DNA of 64,000 bases. It comes from Methylophilus glucosoxydans (GTDB lineage: Bacteria > Pseudomonadota > Gammaproteobacteria > Burkholderiales > Methylophilaceae). Under the pieces are notes generated by a model. That model made no database searches. It was not told the origin of the DNA and worked only from the letters and a program-made list of their open reading frames with translations. The position numbers were made by a program, and so were the translations under genes. The stretch is taken from positions 558,001 through 622,000 of the forward strand of contig NZ_JBHTJW010000002.1 of assembly GCF_042676145.1 (NCBI RefSeq). The letters are read 5' to 3'. Positions 1-8,959 of this stretch are shown piece after piece; the first letter of the stretch is position 1; the number at the start of each line of letters is the position of its first letter.

Positions 1-65
1 CTACCCGGCACGGCTTACTTAGTGTGCATGAGTTTTTAGTGTAGAATACAACAGATTGCTGATAC

Positions 66-91
66 AAAAAGCCTGGTTTTTCAGGCTTTTT
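66..91 (+). terminator. Rho-independent terminator upstream of mlaF
   Basis: Stem AAAAAGCCTG (66-75) pairs perfectly with CAGGCTTTTT (82-91) around a six-base loop and ends in a T run. The A run on the 5' side lets it act in both directions. It probably ends a gene left of the window and insulates the mla operon. Confidence 0.85.
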
Positions 92-168
92 GTATTATGA
101 GGTTTACATACATCTTTTCAATTTGAATCTGTTTTAGAATAAGAGCCGATTTACAACTCCCACTTCCT

Positions 169-972
169 ATGGCGAACGCAATTGTAGAAATTCAAGACCT
201 GTCTTTCGGCTACAAAGGCCGATTGTTGCATAAAGGCATCAACATGACGTTTCCCAAAGGTAAGGTGGTTGCCATCATGGGCGGCAGTGGAAGCGGTAAA
301 ACCACCCTGTTGCGCTTGATCGGTGGGCAGTTAAAGCCGACCAAGGGGCAAGTCAAAGTGGTTGGTGAGGTCGTTCATGAGCAAGATCGTGAAGGCATCT
401 ATCGACTGCGCCGGAAAATGGGCATGTTGTTTCAACATGGTGCCTTGTTCACCGATTTATCCGTGTATGAAAATGTTGCGTTTCCGATGCGTGAGCATAC
501 CAGCTTGCCCGAAAGCATGATTCGTGACCTGGTGCTGATGAAGTTGAATGCGGTTGGTTTGCGGGGTGCGCATGCCCTGATGCCTACAGAGCTGTCAGGC
601 GGTATGGCCAGACGTGTTGCACTGGCGCGCGCAATTGCCCTGGATCCCAGCATTATCATGTATGACGAGCCATTTGCCGGACTGGATCCGATTTCCATGG
701 CCGTTATTTGCGACCTCATTCGCAGCCTGAATGACGTGCTGGGGGCAACTTCTATCATCGTCACGCATGATGTTGAAGAGACGTTCCAGTTTGCTGACTA
801 CGTCTATTTCGTCGCCGACGGCATTGTCGCTGCCGAGGGCACGCCCGATGAGCTGCGTCAGTCCGAGTTGCCGTTTATCCATCAATTTGTGCATGGTGAA
901 AAAGACGGTCCGGTTCCTTTCCATTATGCGGCGCCTGAATATCATGCCAGTTTGTTAAGAGGGGCGCGTTAA
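169..972 (+). CDS. mlaF: MlaF, ATPase of the Mla phospholipid transport ABC complex
   Basis: Cytoplasmic ATPase that drives phospholipid movement between inner membrane and periplasm with MlaE, MlaD and MlaB, maintaining outer-membrane lipid asymmetry. At 267 aa it has the usual length. Visible motifs are Walker A GGSGSGKTT (38-46), ABC signature LSGGM (142-146), Walker B IIMYDEP with catalytic Glu167, and switch His200. It is the first gene of an mlaFEDCB set; its stop overlaps the mlaE start by one base (TAATG), so the two are translationally coupled. No clear sigma70 promoter was found between the upstream terminator and the start. Function is from family knowledge; the gene order makes it firm. 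Confidence 0.95.
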   Translation: MANAIVEIQDLSFGYKGRLLHKGINMTFPKGKVVAIMGGSGSGKTTLLRLIGGQLKPTKGQVKVVGEVVHEQDREGIYRLRRKMGMLFQHGALFTDLSVYENVAFPMREHTSLPESMIRDLVLMKLNAVGLRGAHALMPTELSGGMARRVALARAIALDPSIIMYDEPFAGLDPISMAVICDLIRSLNDVLGATSIIVTHDVEETFQFADYVYFVADGIVAAEGTPDELRQSELPFIHQFVHGEKDGPVPFHYAAPEYHASLLRGAR

Positions 973-1766
973 TGATTGTGCATAAAATCAAACGGCTGCT
1001 GACCAAGCTGGGGGCGGGCTTTATCAATAAAATCTGGCGTCTGGGAGCGGGTGGTCGCTTGTTGTGGTTAACGCTGATTTCCTCCGGCGAGAGTTTTCGC
1101 CGCTTTCGGCTCACGATCCGCGAAGTTTATTTTACTGGCGTCCTCTCGCTGATCATTATTCTGGTCTCCGCGTTTTTCGTCGGCATGGTGCTGGCGTTAC
1201 AGGGCTATAACACGTTGCAAAAATACGGCTCGTCGGAAGCGATTGGCGTATTGGTTTCGTTGGCCCTGGTGCGCGAGTTGGGGCCGGTGGTTACCGCCTT
1301 GTTATTTGCGGGACGTGCCGGTACCGCCATTACTGCTGAAATCGGGTTGATGAAGGCGACAGAGCAGCTTTCTGCCATGGAAATGATGGCGGTCAGTCCC
1401 ATCGCACGCGTCATTGCCCCGCGTTTCTGGGCGGGGGTGATTGCCATGCCGATATTGGCGGCCTTGTTCTCGATGGTAGGTATTTTGGGCGGCTATTTGG
1501 TGGCAGTGCCCTTGATTGGCGTCGACGCTGGCGCATTCTGGTCACAGATGCAAGCCAATGTGGACTGGCAGTATGACATCCTGAATGGCGTGTTGAAGAG
1601 CCTGGTGTTTGGCGTGGCTTGTACCATGATTGCCTTGTTTGAGGGCTATGATGCACCGCCGACCGCTGAGGGGGTCAGCCGGGCCACGACACGCACAGTG
1701 GTGAGTTCGTCACTGGCGGTATTGGGACTGGATTTTATATTAACCTCGTTCATGATCGCGGTTTAG
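972..1766 (+). CDS. mlaE: MlaE, permease of the Mla phospholipid transporter
   Basis: Inner-membrane permease of the MlaFEDB complex. The 264-aa protein has about five hydrophobic segments after an amphipathic N-terminus, and carries the conserved stretch LVRELGPVVTALLFAGRAG of the MlaE family around residues 95-115. The ATG overlaps the mlaF stop by one base. mlaD follows 34 bases later. Nothing in the sequence is unusual for the family. Confidence 0.95.
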   Translation: MIVHKIKRLLTKLGAGFINKIWRLGAGGRLLWLTLISSGESFRRFRLTIREVYFTGVLSLIIILVSAFFVGMVLALQGYNTLQKYGSSEAIGVLVSLALVRELGPVVTALLFAGRAGTAITAEIGLMKATEQLSAMEMMAVSPIARVIAPRFWAGVIAMPILAALFSMVGILGGYLVAVPLIGVDAGAFWSQMQANVDWQYDILNGVLKSLVFGVACTMIALFEGYDAPPTAEGVSRATTRTVVSSSLAVLGLDFILTSFMIAV

Positions 1767-1800
1767 CAGGACAACGTACGAGATATTTGCGGGAGCAGCA

Positions 1801-2346
1801 ATGGAAAGAACAACAATTGATTTATGGGTAGGGATCTTTGTGGCATTAGGATTGGCCGCTTTATTGGGCTTGGCCATGAAAGTGGGCAATCTCACCACCA
1901 GCAATATCGGCCAGACCTATACCGTGACGGCGAACTTTGAGAATATTGGCGGCCTCAAACCTCGCGCCCCTGTGAAAAGCGCAGGGGTGGTTGTCGGTCG
2001 CGTCAATGATATTGTGTTTGATCCTAAAACTTATGAGGCCGTCGTGAGTCTCAATATTGATTCCCGTTATGCATTCCCCAAAGATACGTTCGCCAACATT
2101 TACACTGCAGGCTTGCTGGGTGAGCAATACGTTGGGCTCGAAGCCGGTGGTGACGAGATCAACCTCAAAAATGGGGACAAGATCACACAGACCCAGGATG
2201 CGGTTGTGCTGGAAAAACTGATTAGTCAGTTCTTGTATAGCAAGGCGACAGAAAGTAACGACAATGGAAATAAAACGGCAGCTGCATCAACCGAAAGTAC
2301 AGTTGATGCGTTAGATGCCAGCCCGCTTGATAAAGTGGGCAAATAA
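1801..2346 (+). CDS. mlaD: MlaD, MCE-domain periplasmic lipid-binding subunit
   Basis: MCE-family protein anchored by one N-terminal membrane segment (about residues 8-26). The MCE domain spans about 37-115, recognisable from TVTANFENIGGLKPRAPVKS and the AGLLGEQYVGLE stretch. In E. coli MlaD forms a hexameric ring over MlaE that passes lipids to or from MlaC. The 181-aa length matches the family; the polar Thr/Ser/Ala-rich C-terminus after about residue 150 is probably disordered. It lies between mlaE and mlaC in one operon. Confidence 0.94.
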   Translation: MERTTIDLWVGIFVALGLAALLGLAMKVGNLTTSNIGQTYTVTANFENIGGLKPRAPVKSAGVVVGRVNDIVFDPKTYEAVVSLNIDSRYAFPKDTFANIYTAGLLGEQYVGLEAGGDEINLKNGDKITQTQDAVVLEKLISQFLYSKATESNDNGNKTAAASTESTVDALDASPLDKVGK

Positions 2347-2370
2347 CTCAAACGATATAAAGGGATAGCG

Positions 2371-2973
2371 ATGAAAAAGTGGTGGATGGCAGCAGCCATA
2401 TGGTTGGTCAGTGGTGTAGCAATGGCAGCAATGGCACCCGATCAACTGGTGAAAAAGACCGCCGACGATGTGATTGAAGTCATCAAAAGCGATAAGGATA
2501 TTCAAGCGGGCAACCAGCAAAAGATTTTCAGTCTGGCAGAAGAAAAGATACTGCCAAACTTTGATTTTGAGAAAGTGTCACGTCTGGTGTTAGGTAAAAA
2601 CTGGACCAATGCGAGCCCAGATCAGAAAACAGCTTTCCAGGCGGAATTCAAGACGCTGCTGTTACGCACTTATGCTACTGCATTGTCTAAATATAAAAAT
2701 CAGGTAATTGAATACAAGCCTTTCCGCATGGAGTCCGGGGCGGATACAGCAACGGTCAAAACGGCGATACAGCAGCCTGGTGGCGATCCGATTGCCGTTG
2801 ATTACACGTTGGGTAAAAAAGGCGATGACTGGAAAGTGTTTGATATCGTCATTGAAGGCGTGAGTCTGGTCACCAACTACCGTAGCCAGTTTGCACAAGA
2901 AATTCGCCAAAATGGGCTGGATAGCCTGACGAAAAAACTGGCGGACAAGAACAAGGCAGCCACAGGTAAATAA
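2371..2973 (+). CDS. mlaC: MlaC, periplasmic phospholipid shuttle
   Basis: Soluble periplasmic carrier that moves phospholipid between MlaD in the inner membrane and the outer-membrane MlaA complex. The signal peptide is residues 1-22 with a MAAMA end. The mature part carries family features such as NFDFEKVSRLVLGKNW and the C-terminal VIEGVSLVTNYRSQF. The 200-aa length is normal. It starts 24 bases after mlaD. No mlaA gene, often found beside mlaC in betaproteobacteria, is present in this cluster. Confidence 0.93.
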   Translation: MKKWWMAAAIWLVSGVAMAAMAPDQLVKKTADDVIEVIKSDKDIQAGNQQKIFSLAEEKILPNFDFEKVSRLVLGKNWTNASPDQKTAFQAEFKTLLLRTYATALSKYKNQVIEYKPFRMESGADTATVKTAIQQPGGDPIAVDYTLGKKGDDWKVFDIVIEGVSLVTNYRSQFAQEIRQNGLDSLTKKLADKNKAATGK

Positions 2974-3004
2974 CTGCGTGGTCTGAAAAAATCGGGAGAA
3001 ATGG

Positions 3005-3298
3005 GTGGCTCAACTGACGCAACAACAAAATAGTTTGCACTTTAAAGGTGATTTGCTGATTGCCAATGTCAGCGAAACTTTAGCTGACTTGCAAAAATTG
3101 CAGTTGGCCTCGCCACTGACCCTGGACTTTTCAGGGGTGAAAGAGGTAGATACGGTGGCGATCAGTATGATTCTTGAGATACAGCGCAGACTTAATCATG
3201 ACTATACGCACCCGGGTAACATGTCAGTCGTCGGGGTGCCAGACAATCTGCGAAGTTTAATGCAGCTATACGGTGTCGATGGATTCTTGTTGAATTAA
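3005..3298 (+). CDS. mlaB: MlaB, STAS-domain subunit of the Mla complex
   Basis: A 97-aa STAS-domain protein; family members bind the cytoplasmic face of MlaF and stabilise the ATPase. The core LTLDFSGVKEVDTVAISMIL holds the usual anti-sigma-antagonist fold segment, with Thr in the phosphoacceptor-like loop. The start is GTG at 3005, preceded by GGGAG about six bases upstream; an ATG at 3001 is in another frame and stops after ten codons. A terminator follows, so mlaFEDCB ends here. Confidence 0.88.
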   Translation: MAQLTQQQNSLHFKGDLLIANVSETLADLQKLQLASPLTLDFSGVKEVDTVAISMILEIQRRLNHDYTHPGNMSVVGVPDNLRSLMQLYGVDGFLLN

Positions 3299-3318
3299 CC
3301 ACTCACAAAATCGAACAG

Positions 3319-3352
3319 CCCCAGCTCAGACGAGGTGGGGTTTCGTTTTTTT
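3319..3352 (+). terminator. Terminator of the mlaFEDCB operon
   Basis: CCCCAGCTC and GAGGTGGGG form a stem with one mismatch and a short loop, followed by TTTCGTTTTTTT. It separates mlaB from the ABC exporter pair. Confidence 0.8.
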
Positions 3353-3372
3353 GGGATAGCGAAAGGATAGAC

Positions 3373-4287
3373 GTGGCCGCTGCCATAGAAATCACAGGAA
3401 TTACCAAACGGTTTGGTCAGTTTGAAGCCCTAAGGGGCGTGGATTTGCAGATTGAGCAAGGCGAGTTTTTTGCCTTACTTGGCCCTAACGGGGCAGGTAA
3501 GTCCACGCTGATCAATTTGATGGCGGGGTTGTTGCAACCCACGAGCGGCAGCATCCGCATCATGGGGCACGATGTGCAGTCTGATTATCAGCGTGCGCGT
3601 CAGGCATTGGGCGTGGTGCCGCAAGAGCTGGTATTTGATCCGTTTTTCAATGTGCGTGAAATGCTGCGTTTCCAGGCTGGTTATTTCGGGCATGGCCCCG
3701 AAAATGATGTCTGGGTCGATGAGATTATCGAAGGGTTGGGGCTCACTGACAAAGCCTATACCAATATGCGAAAACTGTCAGGCGGCATGAAGCGTCGGGC
3801 CCTGATTGCGCAGGCGTTGGCGCACAAGCCCCCCGTCATCGTGCTCGATGAGCCAACCGCAGGGGTGGATGTCGAATTGCGGCAAATGCTGTGGGCGTTT
3901 ATTCAAAAACTGAATCAGCAAGGACATACGATTATTTTGACCACGCATTATCTCGAAGAGGCTGAGGCTTTGTGTCAGCGCGTGGCAATGATGAAGCAAG
4001 GCCGCATTGTGGCGCTAGACAGCACGCGCGCTTTGCTCAAGAGCCATGCCGCAAAGCAGTTGTCGTTACGCTTGTCGGCGGCCTTGCCTGCTGTGTTACA
4101 GCCGCTACTCAAGCAGCAAAACGGGGAGGAGGTCGTCCTGGCGATCACGGAGTTAACGCAGGTGGAAACGGTGCTGACTGCGTTGCGTCAGGCGGGCGTG
4201 CAGGTGCTGGACATGCAACTGCAGGAGGCGGATCTGGAAGATGTCTTTCTTAACCTGGTGGGGAATCAGCAAGGGGTGCTGGCATGA
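3373..4287 (+). CDS. ABC-2 type exporter ATPase (YadG-like)
   Basis: ATPase of a two-gene ABC-2 exporter of the YadGH/DrrA type. Walker A GPNGAGKST (37-45), signature LSGGM (135-139), Walker B VIVLDEP (155-161) and switch His192 are intact. The C-terminal region after about residue 215 is the regulatory extension typical of DrrA-like ATPases. The start is GTG at 3373 after GAAAGGATAG. The stop overlaps the permease start (ATGA), so the two are coupled. The exported substrate is unknown. The pair lies between mlaB and ibaG, which are neighbours in E. coli. Confidence 0.88.
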   Translation: MAAAIEITGITKRFGQFEALRGVDLQIEQGEFFALLGPNGAGKSTLINLMAGLLQPTSGSIRIMGHDVQSDYQRARQALGVVPQELVFDPFFNVREMLRFQAGYFGHGPENDVWVDEIIEGLGLTDKAYTNMRKLSGGMKRRALIAQALAHKPPVIVLDEPTAGVDVELRQMLWAFIQKLNQQGHTIILTTHYLEEAEALCQRVAMMKQGRIVALDSTRALLKSHAAKQLSLRLSAALPAVLQPLLKQQNGEEVVLAITELTQVETVLTALRQAGVQVLDMQLQEADLEDVFLNLVGNQQGVLA

Positions 4288-5090
4288 AGTGGCTGAATCC
4301 ATTTTTTTGGCTGGATGACAAAATCAGCCCGCAGCGTCGCGGCGTTTATACGCTGTTTAAAAAAGAGCTGTTGCGTTTTTGGCGCGTGGCATTTCAAACC
4401 ATTGCTTCGCCCATTCTGACAGCATTGTTATACCTGCTGATTTTTTCGCATGTGCTGGAGTCCCACGTCAAAGTCTACGATCAGGTCAGTTATACCGCGT
4501 TTCTGGTGCCTGGCCTGATGATGATGTCCTTGTTGCAGAATGCCTTTGCCAATAGCTCATCGAGCCTGATCCAGTCTAAAGTGATGGGCAACATTGTCTT
4601 CCTGCTACTCACGCCGCTGACGACCATGGAGTTTTTTATCGCTTTTCTGGCGGCATCCATGATCCGTGGTTTAGTGGTTGGGTTGAGTATTTATCTGGTT
4701 GCGTTGTGTTTTGTGTCGGTACCAACGGTGCATCCCGGGTGGATTATCACGTTTGCACTTTGTGGTAGCGCATTGCTGGGCACGTTTGGTGTGATTGCCG
4801 GTATCTGGGCGGACAAGTTCGACCAGATGGCCGCTTTTCAAAACTTTGTCATCATGCCGCTGACGTTTTTATCCGGTGTTTTCTATTCGATTCACTCGCT
4901 CCCCTCTTTCTGGCAGGCGGTCTCGCAATTGAATCCATTTTTTTACATGATAGACGGTTTTCGTTATGGCTTCTTCGGGCAGGGGGACGTGTCGCCATGG
5001 CTGAGTTTGGCAGTGGTGGCTAGCTTCTTGCTCGGATTGGCGTGGCTATGCCTAAAGATGTTAAAATCCGGTTATAAATTACGCAGTTAG
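4284..5090 (+). CDS. ABC-2 type exporter permease (YadH-like)
   Basis: A 268-aa membrane protein with six predicted membrane segments and the ABC-2 signature region around ADKFDQMAAFQNFVIMPLTF, followed by LSGVFYSIHSLP. It resembles E. coli YadH and NodJ-like permeases. It overlaps the ATPase gene by four bases and the two surely form one transporter. The substrate cannot be read from the sequence; lipid, polysaccharide or drug export are all possible. Confidence 0.88.
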   Translation: MKWLNPFFWLDDKISPQRRGVYTLFKKELLRFWRVAFQTIASPILTALLYLLIFSHVLESHVKVYDQVSYTAFLVPGLMMMSLLQNAFANSSSSLIQSKVMGNIVFLLLTPLTTMEFFIAFLAASMIRGLVVGLSIYLVALCFVSVPTVHPGWIITFALCGSALLGTFGVIAGIWADKFDQMAAFQNFVIMPLTFLSGVFYSIHSLPSFWQAVSQLNPFFYMIDGFRYGFFGQGDVSPWLSLAVVASFLLGLAWLCLKMLKSGYKLRS

Positions 5091-5144
5091 CTGGTCAGAC
5101 CCCTGGCTAGATTCAACTGTATTTTGTAGAACAAGAGAGGTTTT

Positions 5145-5390
5145 GTGTTAACAGCAGCGCAATTAGAGGCTTATATCCGCAACGGGTTGGAGTGCGATTA
5201 CCTGAAAGTCAATGGCGATGACGGCACGCATTTTGATGCGGTGATAGTCAGTCCGGCATTTGAAGGTAAACGCATGGTGCAGCAGCACCAGCTTGTCTAT
5301 GCCGCACTGGGAGACCGGATGCGTGCGGAAATTCATGCGTTGTCTATGCAAACCTATACCCCGACGCAATGGCAGCAACTGCAGGCCTGA
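5145..5390 (+). CDS. ibaG: IbaG, BolA-family protein
   Basis: An 81-aa BolA/IbaG-family protein. BolA proteins pair with monothiol glutaredoxins to bind and traffic [2Fe-2S] clusters. The class II KH-like fold motif is visible as GTHFDAVIVSPAFEGKRMVQQHQLVYAAL. The start is GTG at 5145 behind AAGAGAGG. It sits directly before a monothiol glutaredoxin gene, its expected partner, and murA follows; ibaG-murA order is conserved from E. coli. Confidence 0.92.
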   Translation: MLTAAQLEAYIRNGLECDYLKVNGDDGTHFDAVIVSPAFEGKRMVQQHQLVYAALGDRMRAEIHALSMQTYTPTQWQQLQA

Positions 5391-5420
5391 AGCGTTCTTA
5401 ACACGATGGAGTGATGAATC

Positions 5421-5729
5421 ATGGATGTACAAGCAAAAATCAAAGAGACAGTGACCAGTAACAAGGTGGTGCTGTATATGAAAGGTAGCCCCAAGTTTCC
5501 GCAATGCGGTTTTTCAAGCGTGGCTGCGCAAATCCTCAACGCCTGTGGTGCCGAGTTTGTTGCGGTAGATGTGTTGCAAGACATGGAGGTGCGTGAAGGC
5601 ATCAAACAATTTGCTAACTGGCCGACTATTCCGCAACTGTATGTAGGCGGGGAGTTTATCGGCGGTGCCGACATTATGCGCAGCATGTACCAGAGTGGTG
5701 AATTGCAAGAACTGTTGGCGAAAGCGTAA
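5421..5729 (+). CDS. grxD: Monothiol glutaredoxin (Grx4/GrxD)
   Basis: A 102-aa monothiol glutaredoxin with CGFS active site (Cys29) in KFPQCGFS, then the TIPQLYVGGEFIGGADI region that binds glutathione. It acts in Fe-S cluster storage and delivery, typically as a heterocomplex with BolA/IbaG, whose gene is 30 bases upstream. Its TAA is followed two bases later by the TTG start of murA. In E. coli grxD is elsewhere, so here the Grx-BolA pair is linked genetically. Confidence 0.95.
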   Translation: MDVQAKIKETVTSNKVVLYMKGSPKFPQCGFSSVAAQILNACGAEFVAVDVLQDMEVREGIKQFANWPTIPQLYVGGEFIGGADIMRSMYQSGELQELLAKA

Positions 5730-5731
5730 TT

Positions 5732-6997
5732 TTGGATAAACTGATTATTGAAGGTGGCGTGCCTCTGCACGGCGAAGTCGTCGTGTCTGGCGCCAAGAAT
5801 GCCGCGTTGCCAATTTTGTGCGCTGGCTTGCTGGCGGAAACGCCTTTTACGCTCACGGGGGTGCCTGAGTTACGTGACGTGGCGTCTACGCTGAAGCTGC
5901 TGGACACTATGGGCGTCAAGGTCAGCAAACAGGCGGATCAGGTCATACTGGATGCCAGCGATGTCGCCTCTTTTGAAGCCACCTATGACATGGTGAAAAC
6001 CATGCGTGCCTCGATTCTGGTACTGGGGCCATTGCTGGCCCGTTTTGGCACTGCCCGCGTGTCTTTGCCCGGCGGATGCGCCATTGGTTCGCGGCCTGTC
6101 GATTTGCATATCAAAGGACTGCAAGCCATGGGAGCTGCCATGCACATCACGCATGGCTACATCCAGGCCAGCACCTTGCACTTGCCTAACCGCCGCCTGC
6201 AAGGCGCTAAGTATTATATGGATCTGGTCACTGTCACCGGCACAGAAAACCTTATGATGGCCGCTGCGCTGGCGCAGGGCACGACAGTGCTGGAAAACGC
6301 CGCCAAAGAGCCTGAGGTGGTTGATCTGGCCGAGTGCCTGAATAAAATGGGTGCCAACATTAAAGGCGCTGGCACAGACACGATTACCATCGAAGGGGTG
6401 GAGCGTTTGCTTGGCGCACAGCATCATATTGTGTGTGATCGTATTGAAGCCGGCACCTATATGGTAGCCGCTGCCATGACCGGTGGTGAAGTGACCTTGA
6501 AAAACGCACGTCCTGATTTGCTCGAGGCGGTGATCGAAAAGCTGCGTGAAGCCGGTGCCCAAATCAGTCATGACGCGAACAGTATTACGGTCAAAAGTGA
6601 TGGCAAACTTAAAGCCGTCAATGTGCGTACGGCGCCGCATCCTGCCTTTCCTACTGATATGCAGGCGCAGTTCATGGCCATGAATACGGTGGCAGAGGGC
6701 GTATCTACGGTGATTGAAACCATTTTTGAAAACCGCTTTATGCATGTGCAAGAGTTGCAGCGCATGGGGGCCAATATTGATGTGCAGGGCAATACTGCAC
6801 TGGTGAAAGGTGTCTCCGTACTGGAAGGCGCAAATGTGATGGCCACCGATTTGCGTGCGTCTGCCGGCTTGGTTCTGGCTGGCCTGGTCGCTGAGGGGGA
6901 AACCGTGATAGATCGGATTTACCATCTGGATCGCGGCTACGAAAAACTCGAAGAAAAATTGAATCAACTGGGCGCCAAAGTGCGCAGATCGAATTAA
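5732..6997 (+). CDS. murA: UDP-N-acetylglucosamine 1-carboxyvinyltransferase MurA
   Basis: Catalyses the first committed step of peptidoglycan synthesis, adding enolpyruvate from PEP to UDP-GlcNAc in the cytoplasm. The catalytic cysteine loop LPGGCAIG places Cys116, the residue alkylated by fosfomycin. Length (421 aa) and ends are normal. The only suitable start is TTG at 5732, two bases after the grxD stop, which suggests coupled and perhaps damped translation. It ends three bases before hisG, so murA leads straight into the histidine genes. Confidence 0.96.
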   Translation: MDKLIIEGGVPLHGEVVVSGAKNAALPILCAGLLAETPFTLTGVPELRDVASTLKLLDTMGVKVSKQADQVILDASDVASFEATYDMVKTMRASILVLGPLLARFGTARVSLPGGCAIGSRPVDLHIKGLQAMGAAMHITHGYIQASTLHLPNRRLQGAKYYMDLVTVTGTENLMMAAALAQGTTVLENAAKEPEVVDLAECLNKMGANIKGAGTDTITIEGVERLLGAQHHIVCDRIEAGTYMVAAAMTGGEVTLKNARPDLLEAVIEKLREAGAQISHDANSITVKSDGKLKAVNVRTAPHPAFPTDMQAQFMAMNTVAEGVSTVIETIFENRFMHVQELQRMGANIDVQGNTALVKGVSVLEGANVMATDLRASAGLVLAGLVAEGETVIDRIYHLDRGYEKLEEKLNQLGAKVRRSN

Positions 6998-6999
6998 TC

Positions 7000-7641
7000 A
7001 TGATTACTATCGCACTCAGCAAGGGGCGTATTTTTGAGGAAACCACGCCATTGTTGGCCGCAGCAGGGATTCAGGCATTAGAAGACCCCGAGTCTTCCCG
7101 CAAGCTGATTTTGCCGACCAACCGTGAGGATGTCCGGTTGGTGATTGTCCGTGCGACCGATGTGCCTACCTATGTGCAATATGGTGCAGCAGATATTGGC
7201 ATTGCCGGCAAGGATGTGTTGGATGAGCACGGTGGTGAAGGCTTGTATCAACCGCTGGACTTGAATATTGCGCGCTGCAAAATGATGGTGGCGGTGCGTG
7301 ATGACTTCGATTATGAAGCCAGCATCCGTCAGGGCGCGCGCCTCAAGGTGGTGACCAAGTATGTGAAAACCGCACGCGAGCATTTTGCCGCCAAAGGCAT
7401 GCATGTCGATTTGATCAAGCTGTATGGTTCGATGGAACTGGGCCCGCTGGTGGGTTTGGCAGATGCCATCGTCGATCTGGTCAGTACCGGCGGAACTTTA
7501 CGCGCCAACAAGCTCAAAGCAGTAGAAGAGATTGGCGCTATTAGCTCACGGCTGGTGGTCAATCAGGCCTCTTACAAAGTGAATCGGCCTTTGTTGCAGC
7601 CGATTATTGATAGCTTTGCGGGCGCTGTCCGCAAAGATTAA
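7000..7641 (+). CDS. hisG: ATP phosphoribosyltransferase, short form HisG
   Basis: First enzyme of histidine synthesis, condensing ATP with PRPP. The 213-aa length is the short form (HisG-S), lacking the C-terminal regulatory domain; short forms normally need a HisZ partner, which is not in this window. The loop DLVSTGGTLRANKL is the PRPP-binding signature. It starts two bases after the murA stop, so there is no separate his promoter visible here. Confidence 0.95.
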   Translation: MITIALSKGRIFEETTPLLAAAGIQALEDPESSRKLILPTNREDVRLVIVRATDVPTYVQYGAADIGIAGKDVLDEHGGEGLYQPLDLNIARCKMMVAVRDDFDYEASIRQGARLKVVTKYVKTAREHFAAKGMHVDLIKLYGSMELGPLVGLADAIVDLVSTGGTLRANKLKAVEEIGAISSRLVVNQASYKVNRPLLQPIIDSFAGAVRKD

Positions 7642-7651
7642 TGTTTAGAAA

Positions 7652-8950
7652 ATGATGAAGATTAAACGCTTAAATACACAGGATCAGGGCTTTGATGCCG
7701 AGTTGAAGGCATTGCTGGCTTTTGAGACCGCGCAAGATGACAGCATAGACCTGGTGGTTGCCAATATTCTCAAGGATGTGAAGGCACGCGGTGATGCGGC
7801 TGTGCTTGAATATACCAACCGCTTTGATAAAACCAATGCCTCCAGTCTGGCGGCATTGGAAATTCCTCAAGCGGAGTTGCAAGCGGCCTTAACCAGCCTG
7901 CCGGCGGCACAGCGCGAGGCTTTGCAGGCAGCAGCTGACCGGGTGCGTAGCTACCACGAAAAGCAAGTCATGCAGTCCTGGCAATATACCGAGGCTGATG
8001 GCACCTTGCTTGGTCAACAGGTGACGGCGCTGGATCGCGTGGGCTTGTATGTGCCTGGCGGTAAGGCGGCTTATCCCTCTTCTGTGCTGATGAATTCGAT
8101 CCCTGCCAAGGTGGCGGGTGTGCAAGAGTTGGTGATGGTTGTGCCTACGCCGAATGGCGAGAAAAATTCATTGGTGCTGGCTGCGGCAGCGGTCTGTGGC
8201 GTTGATCGCGTGTTCTGTATTGGCGGTGCACAAGCCGTGGGGGCGCTAGCATATGGCACTGAAACCGTGCCACAGGTAGACAAGATTGTCGGGCCAGGCA
8301 ATGCCTATGTGGCTGCGGCCAAGCGTCGGGTGTTCGGGGTCGTCGGCATTGATATGGTGGCAGGCCCTTCTGAGATTCTGGTCATCAGCGATGGCAAGAG
8401 CAATCCAGACTGGACAGCCATGGATCTGTTCAGTCAGGCGGAGCATGACGAGTTGGCACAGGCGATATTGCTGTCGCCAAACGCAGAATTTCTGGATCAG
8501 GTGGAGGCCAGTATTGCCCGTCAGGTGGTCGACATGCCGCGCCAGGAGATTATTCGTACCTCGCTGCAAAACCGGGGTGCACTGATACAAGTAAAGGACC
8601 TGGCTGAGGCCGCCGATATTTGCAACTACATCGCGCCAGAACACCTGGAGTTATCCATGGACGATGCCTTGGCCTTTAGTAAGCAGATCAAGCATGCCGG
8701 GGCGATCTTTATGGGGCGTGACACCTGTGAGGCGCTGGGCGATTATTGCGCCGGCCCCAACCATGTGCTGCCGACTTCACGTACCGCCCGATTCAGTTCG
8801 CCGTTGGGGGTCTACGATTTCCAGAAGCGTTCCAGCCTGATTATGGTGTCGTCTGCGGGGGCGCAAACGCTGGGCAAGATTGCTGCGACGTTGGCGTATG
8901 GCGAAGGCCTGCAGGCGCACGCGCGTAGTGCTGAGTATCGCTTGAAATAA
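7652..8950 (+). CDS. hisD: Histidinol dehydrogenase HisD
   Basis: Zinc enzyme that oxidises L-histidinol to histidine in two NAD-dependent steps. The 432-aa protein shows the family signature around DMVAGPSEILVISDG, plus SQAEHDELAQ and APEHLEL, which supply zinc and catalytic His/Glu residues. ATGATG at 7652 leaves a one-codon ambiguity in the start. It is ten bases after hisG and nine before hisC, in the same operon. Confidence 0.96.
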   Translation: MMKIKRLNTQDQGFDAELKALLAFETAQDDSIDLVVANILKDVKARGDAAVLEYTNRFDKTNASSLAALEIPQAELQAALTSLPAAQREALQAAADRVRSYHEKQVMQSWQYTEADGTLLGQQVTALDRVGLYVPGGKAAYPSSVLMNSIPAKVAGVQELVMVVPTPNGEKNSLVLAAAAVCGVDRVFCIGGAQAVGALAYGTETVPQVDKIVGPGNAYVAAAKRRVFGVVGIDMVAGPSEILVISDGKSNPDWTAMDLFSQAEHDELAQAILLSPNAEFLDQVEASIARQVVDMPRQEIIRTSLQNRGALIQVKDLAEAADICNYIAPEHLELSMDDALAFSKQIKHAGAIFMGRDTCEALGDYCAGPNHVLPTSRTARFSSPLGVYDFQKRSSLIMVSSAGAQTLGKIAATLAYGEGLQAHARSAEYRLK

Positions 8951-8959
8951 GAGGCAGCC

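Noticed and set aside
5870..6967. 365-residue open frame antisense to murA
   Set aside because: It is the reverse frame of a conserved essential gene, Gln/His-rich without family motifs, and has no ribosome site.
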